Assembly (NCBI RefSeq): GCF_937616625.2
Contig: NC_065572.1
Coordinates: forward strand, 68,508,653-68,572,652
Length of the DNA: 64,000 bases
Source of the DNA: Mercurialis annua
Lineage: Eukaryota > Streptophyta > Magnoliopsida > Malpighiales > Euphorbiaceae
Direction of reading: 5' to 3'
Shown here one piece after another: positions 35,189 to 44,655 of this stretch. The notes under the pieces were generated by a model, which saw only the letters and a program-made list of their open reading frames with translations, was not told where the DNA came from and ran no database searches. Within the stretch, counting starts at the first letter, position 1. Every line of letters begins with the position of its first letter. The translations under genes were made by a program, and so were the position numbers.

Positions 35189-36111
35189 GGCTTAATTACT
35201 TAAAAAACCCCCACCTTTAATCTTTATTTCGTTTATACCCCGATCTAGAAAAACTGTCACATATACCCTTGACGTTGTCATTATGTTTCGCCTCTACCCC
35301 AAATTTCAAAAAAAAAATGATTTATTAAAAACAACTAAATTTAAGGGTTATTTTATACCTTTTTCTATTAAAAAATGTACAAACTAATACTTCATCTTTA
35401 AAAACGTTCAAATAAGTCCTAAAATTAATTAATTTTTTTAATTTAAATAAAATAAATAAATAAAATAACATAGTTTTATTAAGTACTATTTATAACCGTA
35501 CTCCTATTTAAAAAAACCGCTAATATTATTTTTTTTATTTTTTTTATTTTTACGGAAATAAGCTCCTTCCTCCATGGATGGAGGAGTCCATGGAGGAAGG
35601 AGCTACTCCTTCCTCCATGTGAGGAAGGAGCTCGCACTGCTCCTTCCTAGAGCAGCGTCCTCCTCCCTCATGGAAGGAAGGAGAAGCTCCTCCTCCCATG
35701 GAGGAGGAGCTATTTTTTTTAATTTTTTTTTTAAAAAAAAATTGAAAATAGATTTTAAAATTAAAGTACGGTATTATGTTGAAATTAATTAGTCTGATGT
35801 AAAAAAAATTACGGTTTTTTATTTTTAACAAATTATTGATAATTAATATAAATTAAATTATTATTATTAGTTGAATTTTTTAAAGAATAAGGTGTTTTTG
35901 TATAATTAATAATATTGACGTGTAATTAGAATATATGCTAAAAATGAAGGATTATTTTAAACTCTTTTTCAAATGAAAAGAGGTCAATTTAATACCTCGA
36001 GGGTACAGGCGAAACATAGTGACAACGTCAAGGGTATATGTGACAGTTTTTCTAGGTCAGGGTATAAACGAAATAAAGATTAAAGGTGGGGTTTTTTTAA
36101 GTAATTAAGCC
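35189..36111. mobile_element. MULE-like foldback element (GGCTTAAT family), copy 1
   Basis: Exact 10-bp target duplication cttctcgaaa (35179-35188, 36112-36121). TIRs of about 130 bp begin GGCTTAATTACTTAAAAAAC and include 'gtttataccccgatct', 'aactgtcacatatacccttgacgttgtcattatgtttcgcc', mirrored on the right. The centre (35560-35710) is a chain of short palindromes built on ctccttcctccatgg / ccatggaggaaggag. Open frames in this centre are products of the palindromes, not genes. Confidence 0.9.
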
Positions 36112-36153
36112 CTTCTCGAAACAAATAACCCTTTCTTAGAAACTTTTTATTAA

Positions 36154-37175
36154 GGCTTAATTACTTAAAAAAACCCTCACCTTTAACTTTGTTTTCGTTT
36201 ATACCCTGATCTAGGAAAATTGTCACATATACTCATGACCTTATCTTTATGTTTCACCTCTACCCCAAATTTCAAAAAAAAGATGATTTATTATAAATAA
36301 CTAAATATAGGAGTTTTTCTATTAAAAAAAATACAAACCAATACTTCATCTTTGAAAACGTTCAAATAAATCCTAAATTTAATTAATTTTTTTAATTTAA
36401 ATAAAACCTTATAAATAAAATATTTTTTATTAATTACAATCTACAATTATACTCCAATTTTAAAAATCGCTAACATTATTATTTTAAAAAAAGATTGATT
36501 TTCGAAACCGACGCTAGGCAATTCTACTGCCCCTCCTTCTATGGAGGAACAGCGTGTTCCTCCTTTCTAAGGAGGAACCATGGTGCTCCTCCTTGGAAAG
36601 GAGGAATAGATCTGTTCCTCCTTTCCAAAGAGGAACACGATTGTTCCTCCTTGAACAGATCTGTTCCCCCATGGAAAGGAGGAACAGCTTGTTCCTCCTT
36701 TCCATGGAGGAACAGCATGTTCCTCCATATAAGGAGGAACACTGTACCTCCTTCCATGGAAGGAGGACGACGGTTTCTCCTTCCACGGAAGGAGGACGGT
36801 GGCGGTGGGAGAAATTTTTTTCAAAAAAAAATTAATTTTGTTGATAGAATTTTTTTATAGTTTTTAATTTTGATAGCGAATTTTAAAATTGGAGTACGGT
36901 TGTAGGTCGGGAATAATTAAATAATTATGATTAATTGATTTTATTAAAAAAGAATGTGTTTTTGTATAATTAATAACATTGACGTGTAATTAGAATATAT
37001 CCTAAAAATGAAGGACTATTTTAAACTTTTTTTCAAATGAAAAGAGGTAAATTTAATATCTCGAGGGTAGAGGTGAAACATAAAGATAAGGTCATGAGTA
37101 TATGTGACAATTTTCCTATGTCAGGGTATAAACGAAAACAAAGTTAAAGGTGAGGGTTTTTTAAGTAATTAAGCC
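36154..37175. mobile_element. MULE-like foldback element (GGCTTAAT family), copy 2
   Basis: Exact 9-bp target duplication ttttattaa (36145-36153, 37176-37184). TIRs are close relatives of copy 1 (GGCTTAATTACTTAAAAAAA, ..tttataccctgatctagg..). The centre (36536-36800) has about ten alternating GGAGGAAC / GTTCCTCC blocks, giving nested hairpins. The element lies only 42 bp from copy 1. Confidence 0.9.
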
Positions 37176-37184
37176 TTTTATTAA

Positions 37185-38495
37185 ATACCCTTTCCAAGCT
37201 TTTATAATGACCCGATTGTCTCATCTTTCAAAATAGTGTGAACGCTATGCTTTAGAGAGAGACGGCTAAACTATTCTATAAAATTATAAAGGTATTATTT
37301 TTGGTTTATTTAATCTTTAAGTGATTCTCATTTGATTTATTGGGTCCTTGCACTTTCACTTTTTAATTCCTATCGGTCTTTAAGTGGATTTCTACTTAAG
37401 GATCTGATAAATTAAAAGCTGAAAATTTATGAACTTAAGAAAATCAAATAAAAGATGAGGGAGCTGATAAACCAAAATCGTATATTTTAAGAACTCAAAA
37501 TACGTTTAGCCATTTTATTATGGTCATTTTTAACCTCCTTTAAGCACACGGGCTTCAAAAGCCTGTGACATTGTGCTTGGGCCAGCAAAGAGTGCTAGCC
37601 CTTGCCAGCTTGGCTTTCGCATGGGCCAGACATCCCAATACATACTGGGCTATCCAGTACAGTATCTGAATGGAGCGCCAAGCGGAACTCCTTTGCATTG
37701 GGCTCAATCTAAAGGTTTGGCTCTTCATTTTCGAATCGATTTTTTTTTTTATATAAATACATGATAAAATTATTTATTTATATTTAAAAATAATATTATT
37801 TTTTGATTTTATATGCTATATACTGAAATCAAGTATCGTAATTAATTTTTTATTTTTAGCATAATTGAAATATCATATAATAATTTTTTTTCTTTTGTTA
37901 TTTTAATACGGCTGAATATATTTTGGGACTTGAATGCCGTTCAATCTATTATGAATTTTAATTCTGAACTTTTATCATTAGTCATTTATGATATAATTAG
38001 ATAATTTTGCGGTGATTATATATTATTTAATTCATTCATTATATGATGTCTTATTATGAGAATCAATTGAATGATATTATGTGGATAGAATATGATTTAA
38101 TTTCTTCATTTCTAAAAAAAACTTATAAATACAAATATTACATCTTTAATATATTTACAAAAATAATACATTTGAAAATTGAACGATAATGAGTGCTAAC
38201 ACCAAATATGAATATAAAACTTTTTAGTTAAGTTTTTGACAATTGACTAACACTAGATGTGGATGAAAGGATAATATCGTTGACAAAAAAACTACATCGT
38301 TTGATTTTTAAATTAGGAAAATAAAAGTATAAATTATAATATGTACAAAGAGTTTTAAAATATTTTGCTCTTAATAATAATTATAGTATACAACTGTCAT
38401 TAACTTTTTAGTGTTAATGATTATCCTTCCATACATGATATATTATTTAATTCATTCATTATATGATGTCTTAATAATTATCGTTGACAAAAAAT
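37185..38495. other. Gene-free stretch left of the retroelement
   Basis: 37560-37700 has a more GC-balanced patch with an open frame that resembles nothing I know. The rest is AT-rich. A 36-bp sequence at 38018-38053 recurs exactly at 38438-38473, and a 16-bp sequence at 38275-38290 recurs at 38479-38494, both next to the retroelement breakpoint. Confidence 0.5.
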
Positions 38496-39261
38496 CTTTT
38501 GGGGTGTCTATTGAGGAGGCGCCTCGGTTTGCTGCTTGGGCGGACGCGCAAAATCCGCCTCGTCTTTCAAACGTCGCCATTCTTCATGCTTGCATGGAGA
38601 ATATTATGATAAAAGAGGACATTGAGTCCATTGATCACGAACATGGCGATAATTTGGCTGAGTTCGCCTGTCTCGGCGGTTTTTCGGTATGCTTCTTTCT
38701 TTTTTATATTATGATTTGCTTCTCCTTTTTTCTTTTGTTTTGCTTATTTGTTGTTTTCTTTCGCAGGTGGTCCAGTCCATCGCTGTTTTGGAGCGCCGCC
38801 GAAGGGATGCGGTGGATCAATTGAAGAAGCTTCAGAGAGATTCCGAATCCTGGCTCTCCGAGAAACAAAAGATGGAGGAGGAGGCTGGCGAGGCGACTGG
38901 TCTGATCCAACAGCTGAGGTCCTCCGTATCTACCAAGACTCGGGAGATTTCCGCTTTAGAGGCTCGGGTTCGAACTTTATCCGAGGAAGTCGAGTCTCTA
39001 CAATCTTCTTCAGGTGCTCTCGCTAAGGAGAGGGATGATCTGGAGAAAGAAGAGGGGCGTCTCCGCCGGCGATTGGGTGACTCTGGGAGCTTTTATTCCC
39101 AAGTCATGACACAATACCGGTTGGCGATCGGGGCAAAGCTGCGGGAGCAGAATCCTGGCGTCGATCTTTCTGGAGTCAATCAGTTGGATCCTGCTTCTTT
39201 GGCGAAGGAGGTGAAGGCGAAGCTTGATAAGCAGAAGCAAGATGCTTTGAATAAGGCTTAG
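38496..39261 (+). CDS. Antisense ORF of the retroelement, spliced coiled-coil protein (5' truncated)
   Basis: Two exons: ..38686 and 38767-39261, joined in phase 0 across a canonical intron (TCG|GTATGC .. TTTCGCAG|GTG). The first part reads APRFAAWADAQNPPRLSNVA. The second is a long predicted coiled coil (about 38790-39060: LERRRRDAVDQLKKLQRDSE, SALEARVRTLSEEVESLQSS) ending DKQKQDALNKA. The N-terminal part is lost at the element breakpoint, and the upstream Met frames run into host sequence. Such antisense ORFs occur in Tat-lineage elements; function unknown. A polyadenylation-type region (aataatg.. ) follows the stop. Confidence 0.7.
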
Positions 39262-39647
39262 TTTTTATTTTCTCCTTTTTGTATTTTTTGCTTTTTAGTA
39301 TTTTTTGCTTTCGCCTTTTTTTTTGTATTGGATCGTGGCGGATCCTTTGTAATTTTTCTTCTGTGAATATAATGATCTTTTGACCATTGCTTTTCTTTAG
39401 TTGTAGAGTTAATCTAAACTCGTTTGTTATTTTGAGAAGTTAATCTAAACTTCTGCTGGTGTGATTTATTTGTAGGTCCGAATGGATCCTTTTATTTATT
39501 TGACTCGGACGAGTCTAAATTATTTTTTAACTAAGATTCAAACGACTCTTGTTAAATTGTATGTATTAGGTCTCGAGCGAGCCTATAAGGTTTGTTTCGC
39601 CAAATCGCCTTTTATTTCAAAAATGGAAATAAGTACAAGCCATGAAT

Positions 39648-42600
39648 TTATTGATAATACTTTCTCAGGTGTTCTACATTCCAATATCTGGGTACCATGG
39701 ACCCAGTTATTGTCTTTAGTCTATATGCGCCTTTGCCAGTAGCTTCTTCTATGATGAAGGGGCCTTCCCAATTAGCTTGCATTTTCTTTACTCCTGCGTT
39801 TCCTCTGCCAACTTCCGCGTTTCGTAAGACCAGATCGCCTCTTTGAAATTCTCTAAAATTCATTCTTTTGTTATGGTATTTTGCGGCTTGCTTCTTGTAT
39901 GTAGCGGCTCGGGCTACCGCTTCATCCCTTCTCTCCTCTAGTAGGTCTAGACATAGTCTTGTTCTAGCCTCATTGGTTTCTTCTTCTAGATAGTTTACTC
40001 TGATACTGGGTATGCCAATTTCTACTGGAATTACTGCTTCAGTGCCGTAGGCGAGCCTGAAAGGTGTTTCGCCAGTTCCTTTTCTAGGAGTTGTTCTGTA
40101 TGCCCATAGAACGCTGTATAATTCTTCTACCCAGTTCTCCTTGTACTGAGAAAGTCTCTTTTTTATTCCTTGTGCTATGGTTCGGTTGGTGACTTCTGTC
40201 ATTCCGTTTGTCTGGGGGTGCGCCACCGAAGTAAATTTCAAATTGATCATTAGTCCTTTGCAAAATGCCTTGAACCGCTTGCAATTGAATTGTTTGCCGT
40301 TGTCTGCTATTACAGTGTGGGGTATGCCGAATCGGCATATTACTTCGTTCTTGAAGAATTCCTCTACTTTGGCTGCGGTGATGGTTGCGACAGGTGCTAC
40401 CTCTACCCATTTTGTGAAGTGCTCTATTGCGACGATTAGGAATTTCGCTTGATGTTTTCCCGTTTCGAACGGTCCAACTATGTCAATCCCCCAAGTGGCG
40501 AACGGCCATGGGCTTTCCATTGATCCTTGAGGCACTGCCGGTACACGACTGATGTTGTCGTGTCTTTGGCATTTATCACATTTCTTGACTAATGCTTTTG
40601 CGTCTTCTTTGATGGTCGGCCAGTAGTATCCCTGGAGTATAGTTTTTCTTGCTATGGTAACTGCTCCTTCGTGCGCGCCGCATATTCCTTCGTGGATTTC
40701 CTTTAAGATGGATTCTCCTGTCTGAGGCGAGACACACCTAGACCATGGATGAGTTAATGAGGTTCGGTAAAGAACTCCATTGTGAAAACGGAAGTTGGCA
40801 GATTTTCTGATGGTGCGAATTGCTTCGACTTTGTCTGTTGGTAATTCGCCGCGGTCTAGATATTTGATCAGTGGAGTCATCCAGGAGTCGACCTCCTCGA
40901 TTGCCATGACTTCTGTTTTTCTGGTGCTTGGTGATTCGAGAGTTTCCTTTAGCTGCATTTTAGTGAATAGATCTCCGAGTTCTGACGCTGATTTGGCGAT
41001 GGCGTCGGCTTCGGTGTTTTCCTCTCTCGGGATTTGAATGATTTCCCATTGTCCTCCTTGTGCTTCCAGCTGTTGAAGCTGTGTTTTGACTTGACTCAGG
41101 TATTCGATCATCCCTGTTTCTTTGGCTTGATATTCTCCCTTGACCTGATTTACCACCAGCTGGGAGTCGCTATAGATTTTTAGGATTTCCGTTCTTATTT
41201 CTAATGCGAGGCCGAGGCCTGCAATTAGGGCTTCATACTCAGCTACATTGTTGCTGGCGGCGAATTGGATGTTTACTCCATATTCGATCTTGATTTTTTC
41301 GGGTCCTTTGAGGATGGCTCCTGCTCCAGCTCCTTTTTCATTCGATGCTCCATCTACGTGGAGTTCCCATACCAAGGCTGGTTTGGGTTGGCCAGTCTCG
41401 GTTGGAGTTATTTCTGCTACGAAGTCCGCCAAAGCTTGTGCTTTCAGAGTTGGGCGAGGTTCGTATCTTATGTCGTGTTCGCTGAGTTGGATGGACCAGT
41501 GGACTAATCTTCCGGAGGTTTCTGGTCGTTGGATCGCCTTTCGCCCGTTGAGTTTTTGAACTTCATTTATGCTTCTTGGTGCCTTCATGTCCATAATTGC
41601 TTTGATCTTCTCGGGGTTCGCCTCTATTCCTCTTTGAGATATCATGAATCCCAAGAATTTCCCGCCTTGTACGCCGAACGTGCATTTGTCGGGGTTCAGC
41701 TTCATTCCAAACTTATTCAGTATGTTGAATGTTTCTTCCAGATCTTTTGCATGGGTCTCTTCCTTCTCGCTCTTGATGATTAGGTCGTCTACGTACACCT
41801 GGACTCGCTTTCCTATCTCGTCTTTGAACATGAAATTCATAAGTCTTTGGTATGTTGCTCCAGCATTTTTCAAGCCGAAAGGCATTGCCGTGTAGCAGTA
41901 AGTTCCTCCCTCCGTGATGAATGAAGTTTTTTCCTGGTCTTGCTCCTTCATCTGGATTTGGTGGTAGCCTTGAGCTGCGTCGGCTAGGCTATACATCGCG
42001 TGTCCAGCAGTAGAGTCCACGAGTTGATCGATATCTGGGAGAGGGTAGCTATCTTTAGGACACGCTTTGTTTAGATCGGTGTAATCCACACACATTCTAT
42101 TTTTTCCGTTGGCTTTCTTTACGATCACTACGTTAGCTACCCATTCGGGGTAGTGGACTTCTCGTATGAATCCTGCTTTCTCCAGTTTTTCTACTTCTTC
42201 AGCGATTATTTTCTGTTTTTCTTCCGAGAATTTCCTTTTCTTTTGCTTCACTGGGTTCGCCGCTTCTGCTACATTTAGATCATGAGTAATGACTTGGGGG
42301 TCTATTCCGACTATTTCTGATGCGTTAGCAGCGAAGGTTTTGACGTTGTTTTTCAGCATGGCCGTGATTTCGCTTTCGATCTTCGGGTTCATGTTTGCGC
42401 CGAGATTTACTCTTTTCTCCCCGTCGAGTTGGAGTTTCTTTGTTTCGCCTTCTGGTGCTGTTTCTTTTTCTTCGATGTCGTGATTAAGGATTTCTTCTAT
42501 TGCCATTGCTTCGCCTGATTCTTTTATTGCTTGCTCGTAGCACTTTTTCGCCTCGGCTCGGTTTCCTTGTATCGTGATAATTCCTTGTTTCGTCGGTATC

Positions 42601-43085
42601 TTCATGGTTAGTGCCTTTATGCTTGTTACGGCAGCTGAGTCGTGGAGGAATGGTCTCCCCAGTATTGCGTTGTATGGCAGGTCGATTTCTAGGACGCTAA
42701 ACCGTGTAGGTAATTCCTCGCTTTTCCTTGTCCTTCCTAGCTTGACGTCAAGAGTAGTTGTTCCGTTGGGCTTAATCGGCAAGCCCCCAAATCCTACCAC
42801 AGGCGTGGCATTTCTCTTTAGTTCCGCTAGGTCTCCTCCTAGGCTTTCGTAGGCCTTTTTTGTTATTAGGTTTATTGCGCTTCCTTCATCGATCAGGATT
42901 CTCTCAACGTTCCAATGTTCGATGATCATGGCCACTACCAGAGCTTCGTTGTGCTCTTCGGCTATTCTCCCGAAGTCCTCCCCGTCAAAAGTTACTGGAG
43001 GAGGAGTTGAGAGTTCTGTTGCTTTTCGTTTTCTTTGTGACGTTTGGTTCTTCAGGTTTACTCTTTCAGAAGTCATCTTCTTCAA
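39648..43085 (-). CDS. Retroelement pol polyprotein: protease, RT, RNase H, integrase
   Basis: 1145 residues in one open frame. In order: aspartic protease with ILIDEGSAINLI (about 82-93); reverse transcriptase with the YVDD catalytic box (YVDDLIIKS) and PFGLKNAGATYQRLM; a collapsed region at EVQKLNGR/KAIQRPETSG, where most of the RT connection and the first RNase H should be; an archaeal-type RNase H (WELHVDGASNEKGAGAGAIL, NNVAEYEALIAGL); integrase with an HHCC finger (CDKCQRH) and the D-D-E core (GIDIVGPF, IADNGKQF, NGMTEV); and a C-terminal GPFIIEEATGKGAYRL module. No frameshift or stop, but the internal deletion and the missing gag make it defective. Confidence 0.9.
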   Translation of the reverse strand: MKKMTSERVNLKNQTSQRKRKATELSTPPPVTFDGEDFGRIAEEHNEALVVAMIIEHWNVERILIDEGSAINLITKKAYESLGGDLAELKRNATPVVGFGGLPIKPNGTTTLDVKLGRTRKSEELPTRFSVLEIDLPYNAILGRPFLHDSAAVTSIKALTMKIPTKQGIITIQGNRAEAKKCYEQAIKESGEAMAIEEILNHDIEEKETAPEGETKKLQLDGEKRVNLGANMNPKIESEITAMLKNNVKTFAANASEIVGIDPQVITHDLNVAEAANPVKQKKRKFSEEKQKIIAEEVEKLEKAGFIREVHYPEWVANVVIVKKANGKNRMCVDYTDLNKACPKDSYPLPDIDQLVDSTAGHAMYSLADAAQGYHQIQMKEQDQEKTSFITEGGTYCYTAMPFGLKNAGATYQRLMNFMFKDEIGKRVQVYVDDLIIKSEKEETHAKDLEETFNILNKFGMKLNPDKCTFGVQGGKFLGFMISQRGIEANPEKIKAIMDMKAPRSINEVQKLNGRKAIQRPETSGRLVHWSIQLSEHDIRYEPRPTLKAQALADFVAEITPTETGQPKPALVWELHVDGASNEKGAGAGAILKGPEKIKIEYGVNIQFAASNNVAEYEALIAGLGLALEIRTEILKIYSDSQLVVNQVKGEYQAKETGMIEYLSQVKTQLQQLEAQGGQWEIIQIPREENTEADAIAKSASELGDLFTKMQLKETLESPSTRKTEVMAIEEVDSWMTPLIKYLDRGELPTDKVEAIRTIRKSANFRFHNGVLYRTSLTHPWSRCVSPQTGESILKEIHEGICGAHEGAVTIARKTILQGYYWPTIKEDAKALVKKCDKCQRHDNISRVPAVPQGSMESPWPFATWGIDIVGPFETGKHQAKFLIVAIEHFTKWVEVAPVATITAAKVEEFFKNEVICRFGIPHTVIADNGKQFNCKRFKAFCKGLMINLKFTSVAHPQTNGMTEVTNRTIAQGIKKRLSQYKENWVEELYSVLWAYRTTPRKGTGETPFRLAYGTEAVIPVEIGIPSIRVNYLEEETNEARTRLCLDLLEERRDEAVARAATYKKQAAKYHNKRMNFREFQRGDLVLRNAEVGRGNAGVKKMQANWEGPFIIEEATGKGAYRLKTITGSMVPRYWNVEHLRKYYQ
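41540..41550 (-). other. Junction of an in-frame deletion in pol
   Basis: At about 41545 the conserved RT-side sequence EVQKLNGR runs directly into KAIQRPETSGR, which normally lies over 100 residues later, near the end of the first RNase H. The frame is kept. Confidence 0.7.
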
Positions 43086-43144
43086 TGAGATTTGTTTTTG
43101 AGTTCAGAAAAGCTCCTTCTTTTGAAGTTTAGTTAAGCTTTTCC

Positions 43145-43160
43145 CACAGACGGCGCCAAT
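43145..43160 (-). promoter_or_regulatory. Retroelement primer-binding site
   Basis: Minus strand TGGCGCCGTCTGTGGG begins two bases inside the LTR end. It starts with TGG, as tRNA-complementary primer sites do. The TGGCGCCGTCTGTGGGAA form is common in plant Ty3/gypsy elements. Confidence 0.75.
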
Positions 43161-43162
43161 TG

Positions 43163-43753
43163 ATGGAGTCTGCCTTCTGAACCGGTGAGTGAACCTGCAA
43201 AACAGGGTAGAAGCTAACCGGACGGTGGTTGTCCGATTAACTCTCCGATGCTAAAGTCAGTCTAGAGCTTTGAGCAGCGTTTTGAGTATGTGAATGTAAT
43301 TGTGATTCTAGGCATACCTCGTGCTCCTTTTATAGTAGTCGAATATACCTAGTAGAGTTGTATTAGGCAGGTGAATCCTACTTTGTAGGGATTCGGCCGT
43401 ATCGTAGGGATTCTCCTGATTTGTCGAGATCTACCTTAATCTGATAAGAGTCCTATTTAGGAACGTCTTCCTAAATAGTCTTATCTTCCTAAAGTAGAGC
43501 TTATCCTTCCATATGTAGTGTTTGTGTCCAAATAGGACAATATTTCCATATTCAGTCGTTTACCCGAATCCCGGACCTGACGCGCTCTTGGCGGATCATG
43601 TGGGATTCGGTCTTCATTAGTGTATTACCGAATCTTAGAGATTCGGCATCTCCTCCGTATCTTTCGGTCTTCAGGGGGAGTCCGGCGTCGCCTGAGAGTG
43701 GATCCCCTGCAACTCGACTCCATTATACTTTCAGTAGGATTCGGTATCCATCA
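43163..43753 (-). repeat. 5' LTR of the retroelement (591 bp)
   Basis: On the minus strand it starts TGATGGATACCGAATCC and ends GACTCCATCA, i.e. 5'-TG..CA-3' with inverted ends TGATGGA/TCCATCA. A TATA box, CTATAAAAGGAGCAC, lies at 43328-43334 on the minus strand, fitting an R start near 43300. No matching 3' LTR is found to the left. Confidence 0.8.
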
Positions 43754-44655
43754 ATTACTAAACATTTGCTGGCAATGGCATTAGAAACAAAAATTTGTCC
43801 TAATTTAATACAATAAAGTATAAACTACTCCTATAAAGTATTATAATTATAATAAATCAAAAAAATATCATTTTCCTCTCAAAACTTGCACAAAAGACGA
43901 ATTAAGGTAATTTCGTGGATTTCGACAAACACTTTCAAAATAGATAAGCTGACTCATTTCACTTGTACATAAAGAAAGTGATATGTTAAATGTTTTATTA
44001 GGCAAAAATCTACATACACGTGGATTAAAAGATTTAGTAGATCAAACCAATGATTTTTACTCGGTTTAGTTTGTGAAAAATATTATTTCTATCAGTTCAA
44101 TTCTAAAATTTAAAAGTATAGATTTTTAGTTATTAGTTAGGTTTGGAATTTAAATTAGACATATTAATTATACCGATTTAATTAACCGAAAATTTGTCTT
44201 TTTTAAAAAAAAATTCTTTATAACATGTCGATTTTATTCATAAAAAAGCTGTATTTCGATTTTAACTGAACCGGTATCTACCTATTTGATTCGGTTCGAT
44301 TCTAGAGTTTTGTTTTATTTTATTTGACCGGTTCAGATAAGGTTTGGTTACCAATTCATGTTAGGTTGGTTTGGTTTTAAACATTCACTCGATCGGTTGA
44401 TTTTTTGGTTGGTGATTATGGTTCGATTTTAACCAAACCAACTAAACGCTCAAATTACACAAAGTTAAAGAGTGATTACAGTACTCGTCTGATGTGAAGG
44501 TCTTGACAAGAAATTTGAAGCTTCCACTTGAAGACGGTGAACTTGAAAACTCTTTGATCATCTTCGTTTCTTCAGTTAAGTAAATCCTAAACGATCAATT
44601 ATATCAGCTAACTTCCGTTGATGAGACTCGTAACTTTTTTTTTTACCTTATCTAG
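43754..44655. other. Spacer between the retroelement and the fusion gene
   Basis: AT-rich. A decayed CGGTT-rich hAT-type fragment occupies about 44040-44450 (ttcggttcgattctag, gaccggttcagat, ggttggtttggtttt). The exons expected here for the first domain of the downstream gene are not recognisable. A short open stretch at 44512-44580 (reading DGELENSLIIFVSSVK) is weakly reminiscent of that domain but has no matching splice phase. Confidence 0.45.

Larger units (their letters stand above)
38496..43753 (-). mobile_element. Truncated Ty3/gypsy retroelement, Tat lineage (one LTR)
   Basis: Minus-strand order: LTR (43163-43753), primer-binding site (43145-43160), pol (39648-43085), then a plus-strand antisense ORF (38496-39261), ending abruptly without a second LTR. 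Tat-lineage placement rests on two features: a second, archaeal-type RNase H before integrase, and an extra ORF in antisense between integrase and the 3' side, as described for Grande/Retand-type elements. Gag is absent: only about 60 bp separate the primer-binding site from the pol frame. A retroelement of this form could not move on its own. Confidence 0.85.

Noticed and set aside
35550..35831. 93-codon open frame
   Set aside because: Lies in the palindromic centre of the MULE element at 35189-36111; no protein family resemblance.
36495..36860. Overlapping open frames of 70-120 codons on both strands
   Set aside because: They come from the alternating GGAGGAA/TTCCTCC palindromes of a MULE foldback element; the same peptides appear on both strands.
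37573..37764. Possible missing first exon of the fusion gene
   Set aside because: The peptide has no NAD-binding glycine motif or similarity to the expected N-terminus.
39648..43085. Host gene or viral polyprotein
   Set aside because: Domain order, LTR and primer-binding site show a Ty3/gypsy Tat-type retroelement; there is no envelope or movement-protein-like region.
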